From Lentilactobacillus hilgardii DSM 20176 = ATCC 8290 (lineage in GTDB: Bacteria > Bacillota > Bacilli > Lactobacillales > Lactobacillaceae), in contig NZ_GG669994.1 of the NCBI RefSeq assembly GCF_000159315.1, forward strand, positions 296,468 to 360,467: a stretch of 64,000 nucleotides of DNA, written 5' to 3'. A program made the translations under genes and the position numbers. Under the pieces are notes generated by a model. It was given only the letters and a program-made list of their open reading frames with translations, was not told where the DNA came from and searched no databases. Positions 18,678 to 27,933 of this stretch are shown here, piece by piece. Numbering within the stretch: position 1 is the stretch's first letter; the number at the start of each line of letters is the position of its first letter.

Positions 18678-20303
18678 ATGAAAATCAATTCAATCGCGAA
18701 GCTTGGTGGGGTAGTACTGCTATCTGCATTAGTACTTGCAGGTTGTGGTAGTAAGTCATCACAATCAGGCTCAAAGAAGCAGGAGCTACGATGGCAGGAA
18801 TCTTCTAACCTACCAACTATGGATCTTTCAAAGGCTACGGATCAAGTTTCAGCTGAAACTTTAAACGCAACTAATGAGGGATTACTTAAGATGTCGACGA
18901 ACGCTAAGGTTACGCCGGGGGTTGCCAAGAATTACACAGTTTCAAAGGACGGAAAAACTTGGACATTCAATCTTCGTCACAGTAAATGGAGTGATGGCAC
19001 ACCGGTTACAGCCAAAGACTTTGTTTATTCATGGCAACGAACGTTAACACCTAAAACTGCTTCACAATATGCGTACATATTTGACCATATTAAGAATGCA
19101 ACTAAAGTTAACGCTGGAAAAGCACCCGTTTCAAGCTTGGGAGTTAAGGCCGACGGGGATTACAAATTAGTTGTAACTTTAAACCGACCTCAAAGTTACT
19201 TTAAGTATTTGGTAGCCAATGCAGAATTCTTCCCACAGAAAGAATCAGCTGTTAAGAAGTATGGTTCTAAGTATGGGACACAATCCAAGTACATGGTTTA
19301 TAATGGACCATTCAAGTTAACCGGTTGGAACGGGACTAACGATTCCTGGACGATGGTGAAGAACAACGATTACTGGAACAAAAAGAATATCAAGTTGGAT
19401 AAGATGAAGATTATTGTTTCAAAGGATCCGTCAACAACCTTGAATCAATATAACACCAATAAACTTGATGCAATTACATTAAGTGGTTCTCAACAAGTTT
19501 CACATTATAAGAATGATAAAGATTACAAATCATACCTAAATGCTTCAACCTTCTACTTGGAAATGAATCAGAAGAAAGATCCAGTTTTAAGAAACGTTAA
19601 TATCCGTAAGGCTATTTCAATGTCAATTAATCGAAAGCAGTTAACAAACAAGGTTTTTGCTGATGGATCTGTTCCAGCTCGTGGCCTAGTGGCAGCCAAA
19701 ATGGCTTACCGAAATGGTAAAGATTATGCTGATCAGGCTGAAGTGAAGTCGGCTGATTCCCAGAATCTGGCCGAAGCTAAGAAGCTTTGGGCTAAGGGCT
19801 TGAAGGAAACAGGTAAAAAGTCCGTTTCACTTAACCTGTTGTCCGATGATACACCGGCAGGGAAGAATTCGACCGAATTTCTTCAAAGTCAGTTGACTAA
19901 ATTGCCTGGTTTGAAGATTACCAATCAGAACTTACCGTTCAAGACGCGTTTGCAACGTTCTCAAGATGGTAACTTCGATCTTGTTATTTCCGCTTGGATT
20001 GCCGACTTTCCAGACCCAATTTCATTTCTTTCATTATTTACTTCCGATAACTCATACAACAACGGAAAATGGAAGAATTCAGAATACGATACGCTGGTTA
20101 AGAACGCTGAAGGTAAAGATGCTTTAAATGCCGGTAAGCGATGGGATGACATGGTTCAGGCACAAAAAGTCTTGATGAATAATCAAGGAATCGTACCATT
20201 ATATCAACAAAGCACACCGAAGTTGATCAACTCTAAAGTTAAGGGTGTTCAATTCTTCCCAACCGCACCTGAATGGGACTGGAGTAAAGTTTCAATTAAA
20301 TAA
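18678..20303 (+). CDS. oppA: Oligopeptide ABC transporter substrate-binding lipoprotein OppA (copy 2)
   Basis: A 541-residue close paralogue of copy 1, with lipobox LAGC near residue 23, TMDLSKATDQVSAETLNATNEGLLKM, SKDGKTWTFNLRHSKWSDGTPVTAKDFVYSWQRTL and WIADFPDPISFLSLFTS. Differences in the pocket-lining stretches suggest a different peptide preference. It lies directly upstream of oppBCDF, separated by a weak hairpin that would let a fraction of transcripts continue, which fits the excess of binding protein over permease. GAAGGGAAG precedes the ATG. Confidence 0.92.
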   Translation: MKINSIAKLGGVVLLSALVLAGCGSKSSQSGSKKQELRWQESSNLPTMDLSKATDQVSAETLNATNEGLLKMSTNAKVTPGVAKNYTVSKDGKTWTFNLRHSKWSDGTPVTAKDFVYSWQRTLTPKTASQYAYIFDHIKNATKVNAGKAPVSSLGVKADGDYKLVVTLNRPQSYFKYLVANAEFFPQKESAVKKYGSKYGTQSKYMVYNGPFKLTGWNGTNDSWTMVKNNDYWNKKNIKLDKMKIIVSKDPSTTLNQYNTNKLDAITLSGSQQVSHYKNDKDYKSYLNASTFYLEMNQKKDPVLRNVNIRKAISMSINRKQLTNKVFADGSVPARGLVAAKMAYRNGKDYADQAEVKSADSQNLAEAKKLWAKGLKETGKKSVSLNLLSDDTPAGKNSTEFLQSQLTKLPGLKITNQNLPFKTRLQRSQDGNFDLVISAWIADFPDPISFLSLFTSDNSYNNGKWKNSEYDTLVKNAEGKDALNAGKRWDDMVQAQKVLMNNQGIVPLYQQSTPKLINSKVKGVQFFPTAPEWDWSKVSIK

Positions 20304-20340
20304 CTTGAATTTGCGATTCAGGTTAACAGTTCATCTCAAT

Positions 20341-20373
20341 GGAGGCTGGTTATCTACTGTCCAGTCTCTTTTA
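20341..20373 (+). terminator. Weak terminator/attenuator between oppA copy 2 and oppB
   Basis: GGAGGCTGG, an 11-base loop, CCAGTCTC and then TTTT. The stem is short and has a mismatch, so partial read-through into oppB is likely. Confidence 0.55.
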
Positions 20374-20433
20374 TGTTAAATAGACGTTATTAGTGATTTT
20401 CACTAGGATAATTAGAAATGTGAGGAACCTTAT

Positions 20434-21354
20434 ATGGCAAAGTACTTAGGAAAAAGAATATTTTATATTATTCTAACTTTGTTTATTGTAACAACGGTCA
20501 CCTTCTTTCTGATGAAGTTCATGCCCGGGACGCCGCTGACCAATCAAGCAAAGCTGTCTCCGAGCCAAATTCACCAGATTTACAAGCAATATGGCCTTGA
20601 TAAACCATTATGGCAACAGTATCTAACTTACCTTGCCGGAGCTGTTCATGGTAACTTTGGAACATCGTATCAATTTAGTGATCAACCTGTTTCCTACTTA
20701 ATTAGCAGTCGACTCGGACCCTCGTTGACAATCGGTGGAGAAGCAATGGTTGTTGGTGTCTTAATTGGAATTATCGTGGGGTCAATTGGTGCTGTTAAGC
20801 AAAACACTTGGATTGACACAACTGCAACAATTCTATCCATTCTGGGTGTTTCAATTCCGTCATTTGTTTTGGCGGTTCTGTTACAGTACTATCTTGGATT
20901 AAAGCTTAGACTTTTCCCGATTGCTGATTGGGGTGGGTTTATGTACACGGTTTTGCCGACACTGGCACTAGCCGCGTCGCCTTTTGCCGAAACGGCTCGA
21001 TTCATGCGAACCGAAATGGTGGACGTGCTGAGCTCGGATTACATTGAACTTGCAAAAGCAAAGGGGCTAAATAAGACCGGAATTATTTATCACCATGCCT
21101 TACGGAATAGTTTAATTCCGATTGTGACAATTGTTGGTCCTTTGGCCGTTAACATTATGACTGGATCGATGGTTGTTGAAAATATTTTCTCGATTCCGGG
21201 AATTGGGGAACAATTTGTTAAATCGATTTTGACAAACGATTACCCAACCATTATGGGATTAGCCATTGTTTATTGTGCAATGTTGTGTGTTGTGCTGTTG
21301 ATTACCGATATTTTGTACGGACTGATCGATCCACGTATCAGAATTAATAAGTAG
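20434..21354 (+). CDS. oppB: Oligopeptide ABC transporter permease OppB
   Basis: A 306-residue membrane protein with about six helices. N-terminal MAKYLGKRIFYIILTLFIVTTVTFFLMKFMPGTP is the OppB signature, and the EAA loop ELAKAKGLNKTGIIYHHALRNSLIPIV lies near residues 205-231. Pairs with OppC to form the peptide channel. Fifteen bases separate it from oppC, whose GGAGGGA site is in the gap. Confidence 0.93.
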   Translation: MAKYLGKRIFYIILTLFIVTTVTFFLMKFMPGTPLTNQAKLSPSQIHQIYKQYGLDKPLWQQYLTYLAGAVHGNFGTSYQFSDQPVSYLISSRLGPSLTIGGEAMVVGVLIGIIVGSIGAVKQNTWIDTTATILSILGVSIPSFVLAVLLQYYLGLKLRLFPIADWGGFMYTVLPTLALAASPFAETARFMRTEMVDVLSSDYIELAKAKGLNKTGIIYHHALRNSLIPIVTIVGPLAVNIMTGSMVVENIFSIPGIGEQFVKSILTNDYPTIMGLAIVYCAMLCVVLLITDILYGLIDPRIRINK

Positions 21355-21368
21355 GAGGGACACTTAAA

Positions 21369-22403
21369 ATGGCAGATAATGCAAAATCAATTAAAACCGG
21401 TGATTTTCTGCCACTGTCAGATGTAGATCGTACACATCTTGATAGTGAGAAAATTGCCGCGCCATCATTGACTTTCTTACAGGATTCGTGGCGCCGTTTA
21501 AGACACAGCAAAGCAGCAATGATCTGTTTGGTCATCTTGGTTATTTTATTCATCTTATCGTTTGGCTCAGGGTTATTCCAAACACATAATCCGAATGCAA
21601 CTAATCCGGATTTGGCTAATTTGCCTCCCAAAATTCCTGGTATTGATATTAATGGGTTTAATGGGACAATTATGCAATCCGGCACACGAATAAACGCTTA
21701 TGCACAGGCTCATGCACATGCAGGAACGTATTATATTTTAGGAACTGACTACCTTGGCCGTGACCTATTTTCACGGATCTTATTTGGAACTCGGATTTCA
21801 TTAACCATTGCACTGGTTGCCAGTTTCTTTGATTTAGCATTTGGTGTGGTTTATGGTATTATCTCAGGCTGGCTTGGTGGCTGGGTTGATACATTAATGC
21901 AACGGATTATCGAAATCATTTTATCAATTCCAAACCTGATTGTTATGGTCCTTTTAATTGTTGTTTTAAAGCCTGGGATGTCGGCAATTATCATTGCCAT
22001 AGCGATTACCAGTTGGGTTAACATGGCCCGACTGGTACGGGCACAAACACTGGAATTGAAAAATCAGGAATTTGTATTGGCGGCAAGAACCTTGGGTGAA
22101 AGTTCGTTCAAGATAGCCTTTAAACATTTATTGCCTAACTTGGCAAGTGTGATTATCATTAACTTGATGTTCACGATTCCAACCGCAATCTTTTTCGAGG
22201 CGTTCCTATCTTATATCGGTATTGGTGTGAGTGCACCACAAGCTTCACTTGGTACTTTGATTAGTGATGGCCAGAAGAACTTCCAATTCCTACCATATCA
22301 AATGTGGTATCCGGCTATCGTATTGTCGATTATTATGATTGCATTTAATATTTTGGGTGATGGGCTTCGTGATGCCTTTGATCCAAAGAGTAATAGGAAG
22401 TAG
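21369..22403 (+). CDS. oppC: Oligopeptide ABC transporter permease OppC
   Basis: A 344-residue permease: a cytoplasmic N-terminal tail (about 50 residues), first helix near 55-72, a long extracytoplasmic segment (FQTHNPNATNPDL onward), then TDYLGRDLFSRILFGTRISL, the OppC signature, and the EAA loop LAARTLGESSFKIAFKHLLPNLASVI near 236-262. Longer than many OppC proteins because of the extracytoplasmic insert. Part of oppABCDF. Confidence 0.93.
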   Translation: MADNAKSIKTGDFLPLSDVDRTHLDSEKIAAPSLTFLQDSWRRLRHSKAAMICLVILVILFILSFGSGLFQTHNPNATNPDLANLPPKIPGIDINGFNGTIMQSGTRINAYAQAHAHAGTYYILGTDYLGRDLFSRILFGTRISLTIALVASFFDLAFGVVYGIISGWLGGWVDTLMQRIIEIILSIPNLIVMVLLIVVLKPGMSAIIIAIAITSWVNMARLVRAQTLELKNQEFVLAARTLGESSFKIAFKHLLPNLASVIIINLMFTIPTAIFFEAFLSYIGIGVSAPQASLGTLISDGQKNFQFLPYQMWYPAIVLSIIMIAFNILGDGLRDAFDPKSNRK

Positions 22404-22413
22404 GTGTTTTGAG

Positions 22414-23511
22414 ATGGAAAACGAAAAAAATGTTCTTGAGGTAAGAAATCTCAAAATCAACTTCAAAACTTATGCTGGTAAGGTTCAAGCAATTCGGAAT
22501 GTTAATTTTGACCTTCGCAAGGGGGAAACCTTAGCGATTGTTGGAGAATCAGGATCCGGTAAATCCGTTACAACTCGTAGTATCATGGGCTTAAATGCTC
22601 CAAATGCTGAAATTGCCGATGGAACGATTATGTTTAAAAATCAAGATTTGTTGAAGAAAACACGGAAACAAATGGATCAGATTCGTGGCCGTGATATTGC
22701 CGAAATCTTCCAAGATCCCATGACTTCTTTGGATCCAACAATGAAGATTGGTAAGCAAATTGCAGAACCACTGATTATTCATAAAGGGATGAAACGGGAA
22801 AAGGCCTACGCTCAAGCCCTTGAAATGATGAAATTGGTTGGTATCGAGAATGCCGAGAAACGGATTAATGATTATCCGCATCAATTTTCAGGCGGAATGC
22901 GCCAACGGATCGTGATTGCGATTGCGCTCGTTAATTACCCTGAAATTCTGATTGCTGATGAGCCGACAACAGCTTTGGATGTAACGATTCAGGCTCAGAT
23001 TCTTGATTTAATGAAGGAATTACAAGCGAAAACAAATACCTCAATTATTTTTATTACTCATGATTTGGGAGTTGTTGCCGGCATGGCTGATCGAGTTGCC
23101 GTTATGTACGCTGGCAAAATTGTGGAATATGGGACTGTAGATGAAATTTTCTATAATCCTAAGCACCCATATACTTGGGGATTGTTAAATTCAATGCCGA
23201 CGATGGATACGTCTGGAACAGAATTGCCTTCAATTCCAGGAACTCCGCCAGATTTACTGAACCCACCAAAGGGCGATGCATTTGCTGCTAGGAATAAGTA
23301 TGCTTTAAAGATTGATACAGAGCAGGAGCCACCATTCTTTAAGGTGTCGGATACTCACTATGCTGCGACATGGTTGCTGGATCCACGGGCACCTAAAGTG
23401 ACACCACCTGATCAAATTATTGAGCGTCAAAAGCATTTTGCTAAATTGACTCATGAGGCGATCGATACTAATCGTGGTAAACACGTTGAAGAACAGGAGG
23501 AGCAACTGTGA
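22414..23511 (+). CDS. oppD: Oligopeptide ABC transporter ATPase OppD
   Basis: A 365-residue ATPase. Walker A GESGSGKS near 42-49, Q-loop EIFQDPMTSLDPTMK near 97-111, signature FSGGMRQR near 156-163, Walker B ILIADEPTTALDVT near 175-188, H-loop THDLGVVAG near 213, then the C-terminal oligopeptide-transporter extension (HPYTWGLLNSMP...IPGTPPDL) with the Cys cluster seen in many OppD proteins absent here. ATG 22414 is chosen; the frame extends 25 codons up into oppC. Its stop overlaps the oppF start. Confidence 0.93.
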   Translation: MENEKNVLEVRNLKINFKTYAGKVQAIRNVNFDLRKGETLAIVGESGSGKSVTTRSIMGLNAPNAEIADGTIMFKNQDLLKKTRKQMDQIRGRDIAEIFQDPMTSLDPTMKIGKQIAEPLIIHKGMKREKAYAQALEMMKLVGIENAEKRINDYPHQFSGGMRQRIVIAIALVNYPEILIADEPTTALDVTIQAQILDLMKELQAKTNTSIIFITHDLGVVAGMADRVAVMYAGKIVEYGTVDEIFYNPKHPYTWGLLNSMPTMDTSGTELPSIPGTPPDLLNPPKGDAFAARNKYALKIDTEQEPPFFKVSDTHYAATWLLDPRAPKVTPPDQIIERQKHFAKLTHEAIDTNRGKHVEEQEEQL

Positions 23512-24470
23512 TCGACTATTCGAAAGCAAAAAAAGTATTACAAGTTGAACATTTAAAACAATACTTTAACGTTGGTAAAGCCGATGAAGTTCGTGCGGTT
23601 GATGATATTACATTTGATGTGTACCAAGGTGAAACGTTTGGACTGGTTGGTGAATCCGGCTCTGGTAAAACAACAACCGGTCGTGCGATTATTCATTTGT
23701 ATGAACCGACTTCTGGGAAAATCCTTTTCAAGGGTGAGGATGTTTCCAAATTGCAGTCTAAGGCACAAAAGAAGACGTTCCGACGTGACATGCAGATGAT
23801 TTTTCAGGATCCGTATGCATCACTTAATCCACGAATGAAAGTTAAAGATATCGTTGCAGAGGGGATTGACATCAATCATTTAGCTAAGAATGATGCCGAT
23901 CGGACCAAACAGGTTGAGGATTTATTGGAAACAGTTGGGTTAAACAGAGACCACTCCAGCCGTTATCCCCATGAGTTTTCAGGCGGTCAGCGTCAGCGTA
24001 TCGGGATTGCCCGGGCATTGGCGGTTCAGCCGGAATTTATCATTGCCGATGAACCTATCTCGGCTTTGGACGTTTCAATTCAGGCACAGGTCGTTAACCT
24101 GTTAAAGAAACTTCAACGTGAACGGGATTTAACTTATTTGTTTATTGCCCATGACCTTTCAATGGTTAAGTATATCAGTGATCGAATCGGCGTTATGCAT
24201 TACGGTCGGATGTTGGAAATTGCATCTTCAGATGAAATTTATGCACATCCATTACATGATTATACGGCTAGTTTGTTGTCGGCCGTCCCGGTTCCCGATC
24301 CTGAGTATGAGCGTGCCCGCCAACAAATTCCTTATGATCCAAGTAAAGAGTTTGACGGAAAGCCACGTCAATTGGTTGAAATTGTACCAAATCATTGGGT
24401 ACGAGCTAGTGAAGATGAAATTCCGATGTATAAAGAGCGTGCCCGAAAGCATTCTCTGTTGAAGGATTAA
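23508..24470 (+). CDS. oppF: Oligopeptide ABC transporter ATPase OppF
   Basis: A 320-residue partner of OppD; the two form the heterodimeric motor. Walker A GESGSGKTT near 49-57, QMIFQDPYASLNPRMKV near 97-113, signature FSGGQRQR near 161-168, Walker B FIIADEPISALDVS near 180-193, H-loop AHDLSMVKY near 218. Start is GTG, overlapping the oppD stop by four bases. Last gene of the opp operon, followed by a terminator. Confidence 0.93.
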   Translation: MIDYSKAKKVLQVEHLKQYFNVGKADEVRAVDDITFDVYQGETFGLVGESGSGKTTTGRAIIHLYEPTSGKILFKGEDVSKLQSKAQKKTFRRDMQMIFQDPYASLNPRMKVKDIVAEGIDINHLAKNDADRTKQVEDLLETVGLNRDHSSRYPHEFSGGQRQRIGIARALAVQPEFIIADEPISALDVSIQAQVVNLLKKLQRERDLTYLFIAHDLSMVKYISDRIGVMHYGRMLEIASSDEIYAHPLHDYTASLLSAVPVPDPEYERARQQIPYDPSKEFDGKPRQLVEIVPNHWVRASEDEIPMYKERARKHSLLKD

Positions 24471-24485
24471 GTCGTTAATCGACAT

Positions 24486-24524
24486 AAAAGGAAGTTTGGA
24501 CACCGTCGTCCAAACTTCCTTTTT
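24486..24524 (+). terminator. Terminator of the opp operon
   Basis: A 16-bp perfect stem (AAAAGGAAGTTTGGAC) with a 6-base loop and a T-run. Confidence 0.9.
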
Positions 24525-24573
24525 ACTTACTAACTAATCAATATGATTCCAGGATTAAAGAATCGATGATTGC

Positions 24574-25227
24574 CTAAACATTTTTGCTAACATTATTAAA
24601 ATAATCAACGGTATAGTTGGTTCCATCCCAAATTACTTTCGTGACGCTGCCGTTTTTAGTTGAAACGTTAACCGGAATATCGCTGAAGTGACTCACAACG
24701 TTACGAATTAAGGTTCCGTGGGTTGCAACTAGAATGTTATCGCCATCTTTTGCATTTTTAACGGCCTGGTCAATTGCGGGTTGAAGCCGGTTCCAGAACG
24801 CTTGACTGGTTTCGGCATCTTTGTAAGGGTCAGCAGCCGCAATTGTGTCCTCGGCCTTATCGATACCATATTCGGCAATCATGTCATGAAATGAATTCAG
24901 ACCATGGGGACCGCCAATGATATGCCATGTTTTGACATCATCTTCACCTTCCCAATAACCGAAGTTTAGTTCACGAAAGCCTGCAAGTGGTGTAGTGGTT
25001 TTAATGTCTGATGAATTTTGTGACAGGATTAAGCGGCCAGTTTCAATTGCTCGTGGCAGGTCACTACTGTAAGCAGCGTCAAAATGAATGGGACTAAGAC
25101 GCTTTCCAGCATCAAGCGCATCGTTGACCCCCTTCTCGGTAAGGGATGAATCAATAAAGCCTTGGATACGATGGTACTTATTTAAATACGTTTGACCATG
25201 GCGTACAAAATATAGTGAAATTGACAT
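24574..25227 (-). CDS. Histidine-phosphatase-superfamily protein (phosphoglycerate-mutase-like)
   Basis: A 217-residue member of the His-phosphatase superfamily. The phosphorylated His is in YFVRHGQT (residues 7-14), with the family Arg in SSDLPRAIETG near 56-66, the acid residue in ELNFGYWEGED near 86-96 and the second His in ATHGTLIRNV near 167-176. The GYWEGED form and the size resemble lactobacillar broad-specificity phosphatases rather than glycolytic dPGM; substrate unknown. Single gene on minus, convergent with opp. Confidence 0.85.
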   Translation of the reverse strand: MSISLYFVRHGQTYLNKYHRIQGFIDSSLTEKGVNDALDAGKRLSPIHFDAAYSSDLPRAIETGRLILSQNSSDIKTTTPLAGFRELNFGYWEGEDDVKTWHIIGGPHGLNSFHDMIAEYGIDKAEDTIAAADPYKDAETSQAFWNRLQPAIDQAVKNAKDGDNILVATHGTLIRNVVSHFSDIPVNVSTKNGSVTKVIWDGTNYTVDYFNNVSKNV

Positions 25228-25501
25228 AAGAAACCTCCATATACATTTACTTGAATTACAATAATTGTAGCATAGTTCATTGGGGATTTGGAAGATAGAC
25301 CAATTTTTAGAATGGATTAATTTTGTTGAGGTGAAATGTTAAAAGTTCCCTTTTGGTAGTATTTGTAAATCTTTTATTTTGATTTTTTTAAAACAGCTGC
25401 ACAAAAATCATTCGGATTATTGGTCTTGACCACATGCACGTACTGGACTGGAACAGTGAAACATGATAAACTATTAAGCTAATAATTGTAGGGGGTTCAA
25501 A
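25228..25501. other. Divergent intergenic region, phosphatase/helD
   Basis: Some 270 AT-rich bases with divergent promoters expected. GTAGGGGG lies before helD and GGAGG (minus) before the phosphatase. No further element recognised. Confidence 0.4.
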
Positions 25502-27796
25502 ATGGCAGATAATATTAAAACACAAGAACAACGCCACCTCAACAGCGTCATCAAAAAGATCAAGATATCAGAAAGCGATCTCGAAAAGAAAATCAAGTCC
25601 ACTAAGAAAGATGTTAAGGACATTTACGCTAACTTCAATAATGATGTCCACCTCAAGACGTCTACTTATAGTGGCATGATGGAAACTGCCATGTCGATCC
25701 GACAGCAACAGCAAATGTTGTCTGAACGGGAGAACCGGCAAGAATACGCTGCCCGTGAATTAGGAACTTTGAATAAACTTGAGAAAAATCCTTATTTTGC
25801 GCGAATCGATTTTCGTGAAGGAACCGAAGACCACGATGAAACAATTTATATTGGAATGGCCTCATATACAGATAAGCCGGATCACTACCTGATTTATGAT
25901 TGGCGGGCTCCTATTTCCAGCATTTATTATAATGGTGGTATTGGAAATGTCACTTATCAGACGCCGGATGGCGAGCAGACTGTTGATGTTAAATTAAAAC
26001 GTCAATTTCAAATTGAAAATTCTAAGATAAAAACCGTTTTTGATACTGAAGAAGTTGTTGGCGACCAAATGCTTTTAGATGCACTTGGCAGTCATTCTGA
26101 TACCAAGATGAAGAGCATTGTGACAACAATTCAAAAGGAACAAAACCAGATTATTCGCGATACCAATTCCGAATTGCTGTTTGTTCAAGGAGCAGCAGGG
26201 TCTGGTAAAACGGCGGCTGTTTTACAACGGGTTGCCTATTTGTTGTACCAATACAGAGGTAATTTGAATTCCGGCCAGATTATTTTGTTCTCACCTAATC
26301 AGTTGTTTAATGATTATATTAATCAAGTGTTGCCCGAACTTGGTGAGCAAAATATGGTTCAGATGACTTTTTATCAGTATAGTTCCCATCGATTGCCAAG
26401 TGTTAAGGTTGAAACGCTTTCACAGCGATTCGATGATCAACTTGAGGAAAAAAAACAACAGCTTAATGATTTTAAAGGCGGCTTGGATTACTTTAAAGCC
26501 GTGAGTGCCTACGCCAATCATTTAAATACGGAAGATATGCGTTTTCGTAATTTGATGTTTGACGGCAAAGTGTTGATTCCAAAGGAAAAAATTCAGGAAA
26601 TCTACTACGGCTTTAATGAAAACTATAATCTAAGAAATCGTTTGTCGGCAACCAAGGACCAGCTCTTAAAAATCTTAAATCGACGAGTTCATGTTGAAAT
26701 GAAAAAGAAGTGGGTTGAAGAAGCCGTTCAAAACCTTTCCCGTGAAGAAATTATGCAAATGCATAAGGAGGGTGAAGAAGAAATTTTAAATTCTGATAAA
26801 GAATTTAACTTTTTGGCGCGTCGAATCGTGATTAAAGCATTTAGACGCGTTCAACGGCAAATCGTTCGCAGTCACTTTTTGAGTATTAACAACCAATTCG
26901 TCCATATGCTGAGAAACGTTCCGCAGATACTGGATCTTGCGCAGCATGGGATTGATCCTGAAACTTGGAAGCAGGATATCAATGCAACGGTTGGACGTCT
27001 TAAGGAAGGCCGTCTGTCATTGGCCGATGCGACCGCGTACATTTATTTGTATGATTTGATGACCGGGAAACGTGGCGATAAGGATATTCGCTATCTGTTT
27101 ATTGACGAAGTTCAGGATTATTCCGCTTTTCAGTTGGCATTTCTTAAATTCAGTTTTCCACGCGCCAAATTTACGTTGCTTGGTGATTTGAATCAGGCAA
27201 TTTTTACCCACGAAAATAGTCGAAAACTGTTAGGTGAGTTATCCAGCATGTTCCCAGCCGAGAAAACACGGGTCGTCCAATTGACCAAGTCTTATCGTTC
27301 AACGGAACAAATTACAAACTTTACCAAACATATTTTGACAAATGGCGAAGAGATTATTCCATTTAATCGACAGGGCGAATTACCACAGATTTATGTTGCC
27401 CCCGGGATGGATGCTGCTGTAGAACAAGTCAAAAATCAAGCCGAAGAAAACCTCTCCGAACATGAGACAACTGCGATTATCGGAAAAACACTTAAAGAAT
27501 GTAAGCAGTTGGCCACTAAATTGGCCGAAGTCGGTGTGAAGTCGACTTTAATTCGAACAGAGAATCAACGGTTGGTCAAGGGGATTATTATTGTGCCGTC
27601 TTATTTAGCCAAGGGGCTTGAATTTGATAGTGTCATCATGTGGGATGCGTCAAAAGCCTGCTACCCTGATGAACGTGACCGTCAATTGGTTTACACAATT
27701 TGTACGCGTGCAATGCATCGTTTGACGATTGTGGCTACCAAAGAATTATCACCAATTTTTAAAACCGTTCCTGAAAAGGAATATCAATTCATTTAA
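25502..27796 (+). CDS. helD: RNA polymerase recycling motor ATPase HelD
   Basis: A 764-residue UvrD/Rep-like superfamily 1 ATPase. In Gram-positive bacteria HelD binds core RNA polymerase and pulls it off DNA and RNA so it can be reused. An N-terminal coiled-coil (about residues 1-90, KKIKISESDLEKKIKSTKKDVKD) is the arm that enters the polymerase channel. Walker A QGAAGSGKTAAV lies near 229-240, Walker B YLFIDEVQDYSAFQ near 532-545, GDLNQAIF near 561 and KSYRSTEQI near 597. AGGGGG precedes the ATG; a terminator follows. Confidence 0.92.
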   Translation: MADNIKTQEQRHLNSVIKKIKISESDLEKKIKSTKKDVKDIYANFNNDVHLKTSTYSGMMETAMSIRQQQQMLSERENRQEYAARELGTLNKLEKNPYFARIDFREGTEDHDETIYIGMASYTDKPDHYLIYDWRAPISSIYYNGGIGNVTYQTPDGEQTVDVKLKRQFQIENSKIKTVFDTEEVVGDQMLLDALGSHSDTKMKSIVTTIQKEQNQIIRDTNSELLFVQGAAGSGKTAAVLQRVAYLLYQYRGNLNSGQIILFSPNQLFNDYINQVLPELGEQNMVQMTFYQYSSHRLPSVKVETLSQRFDDQLEEKKQQLNDFKGGLDYFKAVSAYANHLNTEDMRFRNLMFDGKVLIPKEKIQEIYYGFNENYNLRNRLSATKDQLLKILNRRVHVEMKKKWVEEAVQNLSREEIMQMHKEGEEEILNSDKEFNFLARRIVIKAFRRVQRQIVRSHFLSINNQFVHMLRNVPQILDLAQHGIDPETWKQDINATVGRLKEGRLSLADATAYIYLYDLMTGKRGDKDIRYLFIDEVQDYSAFQLAFLKFSFPRAKFTLLGDLNQAIFTHENSRKLLGELSSMFPAEKTRVVQLTKSYRSTEQITNFTKHILTNGEEIIPFNRQGELPQIYVAPGMDAAVEQVKNQAEENLSEHETTAIIGKTLKECKQLATKLAEVGVKSTLIRTENQRLVKGIIIVPSYLAKGLEFDSVIMWDASKACYPDERDRQLVYTICTRAMHRLTIVATKELSPIFKTVPEKEYQFI

Positions 27797-27799
27797 AGT

Positions 27800-27845
27800 A
27801 ACAAAAGCTGTGGTCAGTAAATAACTTGTCACAGCTTTTGTTTTG
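27800..27845 (+). terminator. Terminator of helD
   Basis: Stem ACAAAAGCTGTG/CACAGCTTTTGT with a 17-base loop, then TTTT. Confidence 0.8.
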
Positions 27846-27933
27846 AGAAGCCGGTCTTTAGAATAAGAGGCGCTTTTCTAACGGTTAGATGTTATAATTT
27901 ATTGGTATTCTTGACGGGCGGAGATAACAACTT

